64,000 nt of DNA from Methanococcoides methylutens MM1 (GTDB lineage Archaea > Halobacteriota > Methanosarcinia > Methanosarcinales > Methanosarcinaceae): positions 868,001 through 932,000 of the forward strand of contig NZ_CP009518.1 of the NCBI RefSeq assembly GCF_000970325.1, in the 5' to 3' direction. Positions within the stretch are counted from its first letter, which is position 1. Each line of letters opens with the position of its first letter. Below the pieces are notes generated by a model. That model worked only from the letters and a program-made list of their open reading frames with translations, did no database searches and had not been told where the DNA came from. This document shows, piece after piece, positions 57,973-64,000 of this stretch. A program made the translations under genes and the position numbers.

Positions 57973-60267
57973 GTGACAGAAGACATATCCCGGGAAAAGG
58001 GCCGTGAAGACGAGATTCAGGAAGATATTCCTGATATGATTGACGATACTGAAGATCAGGAGATCTTTCAGGATTCTTCATCAGAATACGATCAAAATTC
58101 AGATCCTTCTTCATACTCCGATCCTGAATTCTCAGATGAGGCTAAAAATCCCGATGTTACCAATGTTTCTTCAGTTAAGCGAAAGGTTTCGTTCCTGGAC
58201 AATATAAAAAGCAAGATCTCCGGAGGACCAAAAAAGGATTCGGGTACGTTTGATAAGTTCTTCGATCACCTTACTATCTTTAAAAAGATACCTTTTGCAT
58301 TACTCGGTGACAGGATACAGGCAAGGAAAGAGAAATATGAAAATTTGCAGGTGCAGCTTTTCCAGGCACGTGTGCCACTTTCATATGAGATGTATGTCTC
58401 GAATGCGATCTTCTATTCAGTGCTTTGCTGTATATTTGGAGTTATTCTTGGTCTGATCCTTTCATATATTGTTGTCAGTGTGGTCGGGCTTCCTGCTACC
58501 CTCACAAATCTGGAGTTCAGCCAGTCCACTTCATGGATCCTGCAGTTCAAGTCATTATTCGTCAGCTTTTTTATAACGGTTCTGTTTGCTGCAATGATCG
58601 GAGGTGCCACCTATGGCCTGTTCATGCTTTACCCCGGATTTAAGGCAGGTGAACGTAAAGGCGATATAGACAGGCATTTGCCCTATGCTGTGACTTTCAT
58701 GTATGCCCTTTCTAAGGGTGGAATGAACATCATAGAGGTATTCAGGCTCCTTGCCCGCTCTGAGGATACTTATGGAGAAGTATCGAAAGAGATCGATGCC
58801 ATCCTTCGTGAGATGGACTACTTCGGACACGACCTGAGAACAGCTATCTCTAACATCAGTGATATCACACCTTCGGAAAGGTTCCAGGACCTTATGCAGA
58901 ACCTGCTGACCATCATAGACAGTGGTGGAAGTATTCCGCGTTATTTCCAGGACAAATCTGATCAGTATCTCCAAAAATCCATTGTGGACCAGAAAGGTTT
59001 CCTTGAGACCCTGGCATTGCTGGCAGAGTCCTATGTAACTGCATTCGTTGCAGGTCCTCTCTTTATTATCATACTTGGTGTCATGATGGCTGTAATGGGT
59101 TCCGGCTCAGAGACAATGGTATATGCCATCATCTATGCAGTGTTGCCTATCGGTTCGCTCATGTTCGTCGTGATGATAAGCATAATCACTCCAAGTGAGA
59201 GTGGTGAGCCTGATGAACTGCCTACTTCCCTTATCCTTGACCATGGTATCCCTCAGATGCCTGAATATCTTGAACCGGTCTATGACGAGGTAGGTGAGCT
59301 TATCGATGAGACCGAGGAAAAGGTACATGAAAGGGGATTGTATGAGGACCTTGCAAGTTCCAAGAAATCACTGGCAATTAGGAATTTCCTGATGAATCCT
59401 CTCGTTCCATTGGTTGACAAACCACTTTACACACTCGCTATCACTTTGCCAATTGCATTCCTTTCAATTCTTATCCCGTTCTGGTTGAACAAAGGGAACC
59501 TTTATACAACAACTGACATCGTTGCTTTTATTGATGATTATATCGTGCTTGGACTCTTCATGGTGATAGTTCCTCTTGCTATTTTCCACGAGGTAAAATC
59601 TCACAGGAAGAAGAGCCTTGAGAAACAGTTTCCTGATTTCCTGAAAAAACTTGCAAGTACCAATGAGACCGGAATGACCTTGCGTGATTCCATAAAGCTC
59701 ATGGCAAATTCAGGAAAAGGCAGCTTTGGAAGAGAAGTTCACAGGATATGGAGGGACATCTTCTGGGGAATGAACGTAAATGATTCCCTTATCAGGTTTG
59801 CCAACAGGCTGAGGACGCATGTGATCGCCCGTTCAATGACCCTTATCACAAAGGCCAACGAATCAAGCGGTGATGTGGGTGAAGTACTTCTGGTAGCCGC
59901 ACGTGATGCTGCATCAGAACAGGCCATGAAGCGTGAGCGTTCAATGAACATGATGATCTATATTGTCATCATTTACATTGCGTTCTTCGTGTTCGTTGGT
60001 GTCATATATGTTATCTCCACAACCTTCCTGGCAGAGATGGCAAATGCCGGCGAAAAGATGGCTGAAGCAGGTACTCAGGCCGGAGGCTTCCTCGGGAATT
60101 TTGACCTTGATGCATACACCCGCCTTTTCATGCACGCTTCCCTTCTGCAGGGATTAAGCTCAGGTCTTATGGCAGGTGCAATGGGTGAAGGTAATGTACT
60201 TTCAGGACTTAAACACTCAATTGTCATGATCACAATCGGCTATCTTATATTCACCCTGTTCGTATGA
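57973..60267 (+). CDS. Fused double T2SF-domain membrane protein
   Basis: A 764-residue protein that joins two GspF/TadC-like halves. The first half (about residues 85-410) matches the separate protein at 41748-42671 (YPGFKAGERKGDIDRHLPYA, VTAFVAGPLFIIILG). The second half (about 450-764) matches the globular part of 42675-44066 (FPDFLKKLASTNETGMTLRD, ARSMTLITKANESSGDVGEV, IYIVIIYIAFFVFV). The acidic N-terminal 80 residues precede a conserved KDSGTFDKFFDHL start. GTG 57973 is 7 bases behind TGGAG. The linker at about 415-450 is hydrophilic. The fusion makes the pair stoichiometry fixed at one to one. Confidence 0.9.
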   Translation: MTEDISREKGREDEIQEDIPDMIDDTEDQEIFQDSSSEYDQNSDPSSYSDPEFSDEAKNPDVTNVSSVKRKVSFLDNIKSKISGGPKKDSGTFDKFFDHLTIFKKIPFALLGDRIQARKEKYENLQVQLFQARVPLSYEMYVSNAIFYSVLCCIFGVILGLILSYIVVSVVGLPATLTNLEFSQSTSWILQFKSLFVSFFITVLFAAMIGGATYGLFMLYPGFKAGERKGDIDRHLPYAVTFMYALSKGGMNIIEVFRLLARSEDTYGEVSKEIDAILREMDYFGHDLRTAISNISDITPSERFQDLMQNLLTIIDSGGSIPRYFQDKSDQYLQKSIVDQKGFLETLALLAESYVTAFVAGPLFIIILGVMMAVMGSGSETMVYAIIYAVLPIGSLMFVVMISIITPSESGEPDELPTSLILDHGIPQMPEYLEPVYDEVGELIDETEEKVHERGLYEDLASSKKSLAIRNFLMNPLVPLVDKPLYTLAITLPIAFLSILIPFWLNKGNLYTTTDIVAFIDDYIVLGLFMVIVPLAIFHEVKSHRKKSLEKQFPDFLKKLASTNETGMTLRDSIKLMANSGKGSFGREVHRIWRDIFWGMNVNDSLIRFANRLRTHVIARSMTLITKANESSGDVGEVLLVAARDAASEQAMKRERSMNMMIYIVIIYIAFFVFVGVIYVISTTFLAEMANAGEKMAEAGTQAGGFLGNFDLDAYTRLFMHASLLQGLSSGLMAGAMGEGNVLSGLKHSIVMITIGYLIFTLFV

Positions 60268-60312
60268 GTAGTTGTTCTGTTGACGCAGTCAATTGCAATA
60301 TGAGGGATTTTA

Positions 60313-60957
60313 ATGAAGATCGTGGGAATCGATGAAGCCGGAAAAGGGCCTGTAATAGGTCCTATGTGCATTGGTGGCGTGAGGATTGATAAAAGCAAGA
60401 GCAATGCCTTTAAGAATCTCGGGGTTGCCGATTCAAAGAAACTTTCACCTAAAAAAAGAGAACATCTTGCAGCCCAGATAAAGAAGTATGCAGATGACTA
60501 TTTTGTATTCGAGGTCTCACCCGGTCAGATCGACGAGCTCCGAAAACTGATGAGCATGAACGATATCATGGTCCTTGGCTTTGGGAATGTTATCGAGAAA
60601 CTCCGGGGTGACGAGATATATGTGGATGCTGCGGATGTAAAGGAGGAACGTTTTGGAAAGCGCCTTCTTGATAATTATATGAAAGAACATCCTGATGCAG
60701 CCGCTCCAAAGATCGTCTCAAAGCACGGTGCAGATGACCTTTTCCCGGTTGTGTCCGCAGCTTCAATAGTTGCGAAGGTCAGGCGTGATGAGCTTATAGA
60801 AGATCTCAAAAAGGAGATCGGTGTTGATTTTGGAAGTGGATATCCCTCTGATCCCAAGACCAAGAAGTTCCTTCAAAACTGGTATGATGAGCATGGTTCC
60901 CTGCCGGATATCGTCAGGCATTCCTGGAAGACCGCACAGAACATTGTCGGGAAGTAA
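60313..60957 (+). CDS. rnhB: Ribonuclease HII
   Basis: A 214-residue RNase HII, which removes ribonucleotides from DNA and degrades RNA in hybrids. The catalytic DEAGKGPVIGPM motif (Asp6, Glu7 region), ADSKKLSPKKRE, the third acidic residue in DEIYVDAADV, and VSAASIVAKVRRD are seen. The C-terminal archaeal type segment GSGYPSDPKTKKFL is also present. The length is normal. It starts 45 bases behind the secretion operon and could be read through from it. Confidence 0.93.
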   Translation: MKIVGIDEAGKGPVIGPMCIGGVRIDKSKSNAFKNLGVADSKKLSPKKREHLAAQIKKYADDYFVFEVSPGQIDELRKLMSMNDIMVLGFGNVIEKLRGDEIYVDAADVKEERFGKRLLDNYMKEHPDAAAPKIVSKHGADDLFPVVSAASIVAKVRRDELIEDLKKEIGVDFGSGYPSDPKTKKFLQNWYDEHGSLPDIVRHSWKTAQNIVGK

Positions 60958-61079
60958 GACTGTTCGGTTCAAGAAATTACAAAATTCTTTGTTCAATGAT
61001 AGAAGGTTGAATCGAATTACAAGAAAAGAAAAGGAAATAAAAGAATAGAAATTAAAAAGTTGAGTATATTCAGGTGATC

Positions 61080-61775
61080 TCACCTGCTAGAAATATACTC
61101 TACCATAGACTTGAACATCCTGACACCGTCATCGGAACCCAGAACGGATTCTGATGCTCTCTCCGGGTGTGGCATGAGTCCCATTACGTTTCTCTTATGG
61201 TTCAGTATTCCTGCAATGTTCTCCTGTGAGCCGTTAGGGTTTGCCTCGTCGGTCACGCGACCTTCGCTGTTCACATACCTGAAGGCTACAAGCTCTTCAT
61301 CTTCCATTGCTGAAAGGGTTGGTTCATCAGCATAGAAATTACCATCCATGTGAGCGATGGGTATGCGGATGATCTCTCCTTCCTTGAAAGCGGAAGTAAA
61401 TGGTGAATCTGTGGTCTCAACCCTCAGGCTGGTCCACTCGCATCTGAACTTTGGATATTCGTTGGTTGTCAGGGCACCATCGAGGAGTCCGGATTCGGTA
61501 AGTATCTGGAATCCATTGCAGATACCCATGACAGGCTTTCCTTCATCTGCCATCTTTTTTACGGAATTCATGATGGGTGTACGGGATGCGATAGCACCTG
61601 AGCGCAGGTAGTCACCGTAGGAGAATCCGCCGGGGATCACTGCACCTTCGAACCTGTCAAGATCTGTTTCCTTGTACCATACACGTTCTGCATCTGCACC
61701 GACAACATCTTCCAGTACGTGGAGAACATCAAGATTACAATTACTTCCACCAAACTCTATGATGGCGATTGTCAT
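61080..61775 (-). CDS. purQ: Phosphoribosylformylglycinamidine synthase subunit PurQ
   Basis: A 231-residue class I glutamine amidotransferase that supplies ammonia to PurL in purine synthesis. The nucleophile cysteine is in VMGICNGFQILTESGLL, the oxyanion region in IPGGFSYGDYLRSGA, and the catalytic histidine/glutamate in LMPHPERASE. It is encoded directly after purS without spacing. purL is not in the window, so the archaeal three-subunit enzyme is completed elsewhere. Confidence 0.94.
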   Translation of the reverse strand: MTIAIIEFGGSNCNLDVLHVLEDVVGADAERVWYKETDLDRFEGAVIPGGFSYGDYLRSGAIASRTPIMNSVKKMADEGKPVMGICNGFQILTESGLLDGALTTNEYPKFRCEWTSLRVETTDSPFTSAFKEGEIIRIPIAHMDGNFYADEPTLSAMEDEELVAFRYVNSEGRVTDEANPNGSQENIAGILNHKRNVMGLMPHPERASESVLGSDDGVRMFKSMVEYISSR

Positions 61776-62024
61776 TTAAGCTTCCCTCATTTCGATAGTA
61801 TAATTGTGGATGATCGGGTTTGCGATAAGCTTCTGGCACATCTCATCGACCTTTTGCTCTGCCATTTCAGCGGACTCTTCCTCAAGGTCAATGATATATC
61901 TCTTTGATGTCCTCAGTTCGTTTGTGTGGTATCCAAGGTGCTCCAATGCCCTTCTGATGGTAGTACCTTCCGGGTCCAGCATTCCCGGTTTAAGCTCGAT
62001 TGTTACTTCTGCACGATATTGCAT
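61776..62024 (-). CDS. purS: Phosphoribosylformylglycinamidine synthase subunit PurS
   Basis: An 82-residue PurS, the small structural subunit of the FGAM synthase complex. The family pattern is clear: YRAEVTIELKPGMLDPEG, then TIRRALEHLGY, and the YIIDLEEESAEMAEQKVDEMCQ helix. The start is supported by position and family length. It is immediately followed by purQ on the same strand. Confidence 0.92.
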   Translation of the reverse strand: MQYRAEVTIELKPGMLDPEGTTIRRALEHLGYHTNELRTSKRYIIDLEEESAEMAEQKVDEMCQKLIANPIIHNYTIEMREA

Positions 62025-62112
62025 TTTGATCCTCTGTTCTTGCTAATAATGTGATTAGGGGTATAATGGATATCAAGCAATTAAAAATATCGCTTTAAAA
62101 TCCTGTATTGTG

Positions 62113-62700
62113 TCATAATGTTTGTTTTGCATTTAATATTCTTTGTATAAGGGTGACATGTGCGAGAACAGCTATCACGGCTACTGCTATTAGTATGTAT
62201 CCAGTTAATGCTCCCAGTACAAGTATAATAAGTCTTTCAGACCTCTCAGCGACCCCTACGTTCATCGAGGTCGACCCTGCGGCCTCTGCCCTGGCGCGAG
62301 TATAGCTGACCATGTATGAACCGATCAGTGCGAGAACACACCAAAGCCACAGCGGTGCCTGTAGAAGTGCAGGCTGGTAGATACTCCCGTTGATGGATCC
62401 ATAGATGATCCCTGCAAAGATGACAGCATCTGCATACCTGTCACAGACAGAGTCCAATACGCCTCCAAAAGGTGTTATGTTTCCTGAGGCCCTTGCAACC
62501 GCACCGTCAAGGACATCGAAAATACCGCTTAGCATTATGAATATTGCTCCCATGATAAGATCGCCGATGGCAAACTCAAAGGCTGCGATAACACTGATAA
62601 GCAGTCCGATGATCGTCAGTATATTTGGTGAAATCGGAATGTTCTTTGCAAGCGGCAAAACGGAGATTCTGATCGTATCTTTTAGTTCGTTGAAAATAAT
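62113..62700 (-). CDS. CDP-alcohol phosphatidyltransferase, archaetidylinositol phosphate synthase-like, with an unclear start
   Basis: A membrane enzyme of the CDP-alcohol phosphatidyltransferase family, with the catalytic motif DVLDGAVAR...FGGVLDSVCD and five to six helices. Archaeal members make archaetidylinositol phosphate and related lipids. The first usual start codon is TTG 62658 (LPLAKNIP), but the family needs the preceding amphipathic helix, which is present in frame (FNELKDTIRISV). Upstream to the in-frame stop at 62718-62716 there is no ATG, GTG or TTG. Two ATT codons (62700 and 62697) lie right behind AGAGGGATCA, a good ribosome site. Start at ATT, or an undetected sequence variation, is the likely explanation. 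Confidence 0.8.
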   Translation of the reverse strand: MIFNELKDTIRISVLPLAKNIPISPNILTIIGLLISVIAAFEFAIGDLIMGAIFIMLSGIFDVLDGAVARASGNITPFGGVLDSVCDRYADAVIFAGIIYGSINGSIYQPALLQAPLWLWCVLALIGSYMVSYTRARAEAAGSTSMNVGVAERSERLIILVLGALTGYILIAVAVIAVLAHVTLIQRILNAKQTL

Positions 62701-62773
62701 TGATCCCTCTTGCTCTCAAATTATATTATGGGGCTTCTTTATTATGGAATTTATGGGGATATATTCATTAAAC

Positions 62774-63433
62774 TTATTTATCGCTTATTGCTCCCTGCTC
62801 CCCGATATCCTTTAGTTTGGCCATTGCATTTGAAAGGTTGTTCTTTGCATCTTCATATTCCGGATCTGCGTTAAGGACCTTTGCAAAACACGTAATAGCT
62901 TCATCATACTTTCCAAGGTGGTAGTATGCAACTCCTTTCTTGTTCCATGCCATAGTATACTTTGGATCAATATCCATTGCCACATGTATATTCTCGTAAC
63001 ATCTGATGGCTTCCTCATACTCTCCCAGTATGTCATGTATCATCCCTTTATTGATCCATGCATTATCGTATCTTTCATCGATAGCCAGGGTCTTTGTATA
63101 TGATTCGATAGCCTCTCTGTAGTTACCAAGATATGAATGTGCAATACCTTTGTTGTACCATATATCGGAATTACGGGGATCAAGATCCAACGCCTGTTCA
63201 AAACAGTATACGGCTTTTTTGTATTCACTCAGGTCACAGTAAGCTATCCCGGTATTCGTCCACACAAGTGCTACAGCTTCTTCATTCCATAAACGGGGAT
63301 CTCTGAGATCAGATTCAAGCACTGCACTATAGTATTCTATTTTTTCTTCCGGATATTCTGCGTGGAAACCAAGATGGAACAGTTCTTCTATTGTTTTCCC
63401 TTTCTCTTCCATCAAAAGCGACTCCATTCTCAT
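62774..63433 (-). CDS. Tetratricopeptide repeat protein
   Basis: A 219-residue protein made of about five TPR units, recognisable by repeats such as AIESYTKTLAIDERYDNAWI, AIRCYENIHVAMDIDPKYTM and AITCFAKVLNADPEYEDA. TPR proteins are protein-interaction scaffolds, and no specific partner can be inferred. A second in-frame ATG at 63412 has GGAG 9 bases ahead and may be the true start. The gene lies between the lipid synthase and the RND exporter without overlap. Confidence 0.8.
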   Translation of the reverse strand: MRMESLLMEEKGKTIEELFHLGFHAEYPEEKIEYYSAVLESDLRDPRLWNEEAVALVWTNTGIAYCDLSEYKKAVYCFEQALDLDPRNSDIWYNKGIAHSYLGNYREAIESYTKTLAIDERYDNAWINKGMIHDILGEYEEAIRCYENIHVAMDIDPKYTMAWNKKGVAYYHLGKYDEAITCFAKVLNADPEYEDAKNNLSNAMAKLKDIGEQGAISDK

Positions 63434-63565
63434 TTATGAGTAGAAAATTAAATTGCTACCTTTTTTAGGAATGCCAAACATCAATAGGCATGTTTTGAGT
63501 ATCAGGTATCTTTCACAATTATAGAGTATTCTTTGAATATATATTCAATGGTCAATATACTTCAA

Positions 63566-64000
63566 TTAAGGAACTTCAATTCCCATTCTGCGGTCCCTCC
63601 AGCTATCAAGATAGACAAGCACCGGCGGGAATACAATGAAAGTTGCAAGTAGTGCCAGTGCAACATCGATCACTGTGACCATACCGAAGTTGCTGTTCAT
63701 TGAGAACGGTGATGCTATCAATGCTGAGAAACCAAAGAGTGTTGTAAGTCCTGACGTTATGATCGCCTTTCCTATCTTCTTGCTTGCCTCACGCATGGCT
63801 TCCACAGGGCTACGCCCTTTCTCCTTCTCTTCGAAATAACGTTCCATCATCAGGACGGCATATTCGGAACCCACACCAAGTATCAACGCCCCGAGCGTTG
63901 CTGTCATAGGTGTATACTCGATGCCCATGATATACATAACACCGCCTGCCCATCCGATGACCATTAGCATTGTGATAACCGGTGTGAAGGCTTTGAGCCA
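63566..64000 (-). CDS. RND/MMPL-type membrane exporter, N-terminal part beyond the window
   Basis: The C-terminal 144 residues of a large RND superfamily protein, open through the window end. The part seen shows four to five hydrophobic helices with the typical YTPMTATLGALILGVGSEYAVLMMERYFEE element (seen in pieces: TLGALILGVGSEYAVLMMER) and GKAIITSGLTTLFGFSALI. Relatives export lipids or hopanoid-like molecules. The complete archaeal form has about 700-800 residues in two halves, and this is the end of the second half. The substrate is unknown. Confidence 0.85.
   Translation of the reverse strand, partial: WLKAFTPVITMLMVIGWAGGVMYIMGIEYTPMTATLGALILGVGSEYAVLMMERYFEEKEKGRSPVEAMREASKKIGKAIITSGLTTLFGFSALIASPFSMNSNFGMVTVIDVALALLATFIVFPPVLVYLDSWRDRRMGIEVP

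Overview
The window looks like a chromosome segment of a methylotrophic, methane-producing archaeon of the Methanosarcinales, most probably Methanococcoides or a close relative. The evidence is a complete molybdenum-type formylmethanofuran dehydrogenase operon (fmdEFACDB plus fdhD), a geranylgeranyl reductase for archaeal lipids, an AMP phosphorylase, an archaeal tRNA Cm56 methyltransferase, a PGF-CTERM envelope protein, an intron-containing tRNA with a bulge-helix-bulge, and a near absence of TAG as a stop codon, as expected where TAG encodes pyrrolysine. The genus assignment is from memory of such genomes, not from a search.

Layout. 1-5.5 kb: end of a lipid reductase gene, a GGCT-fold protein, a TatD-associated radical SAM protein, EngB, and two secreted S-layer-like proteins. 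5.7-9.7 kb: a sulfur/cysteine cluster containing a small cysteine-bearing HTH regulator, a non-canonical tRNA-Cys, Thi4, an IscS lacking its PLP lysine, an IscU with a C-terminal extension, and a small unknown protein. The same dyad operator precedes the regulator and the tRNA. 9.8-16.7 kb: the fmd operon with fdhD. 16.8-33.3 kb: an accessory envelope region with secreted proteins, lipoproteins, membrane proteins, two membrane-anchored HTH regulators and an ABC exporter. It also holds a decayed duplication and several repeated promoter/leader elements. 33.3-39.5 kb: a nuclease-like protein, DUF364, a ModD/NadC-like gene interrupted by an in-frame amber codon, NIF3, Trm56 and AMP phosphorylase.

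39.6-44.1 kb and 55.7-60.3 kb: two paralogous type II/IV secretion (GspE/GspF-like) operons that share a palindromic upstream element. In the second, the two GspF-like membrane proteins are fused. 44.1-50.8 kb: two-subunit fumarase placed directly behind a tRNA-Leu, a SnoaL-like protein, a site-2 protease, a potassium channel with an RCK domain plus a soluble RCK protein, and a TauE/SafE permease. 50.8-53.9 kb: an orphan AT-rich gene, tRNA-Arg with an intron, and a rhomboid protease. 53.9-64 kb: PheT, the second secretion operon, RNase HII, PurS/PurQ, a CDP-alcohol phosphatidyltransferase, a TPR protein and the end of an RND-type exporter.

The most interesting signals are four. First, the operator-linked tRNA-Cys/Thi4/IscS/IscU neighbourhood with several unusual residues. 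Second, the amber codon inside the ModD-like gene. Third, the family of repeated leaders in the 20-28 kb region, including a hairpin that covers a Shine-Dalgarno sequence. Fourth, the operator shared by the two secretion operons. All alignments were made by eye.
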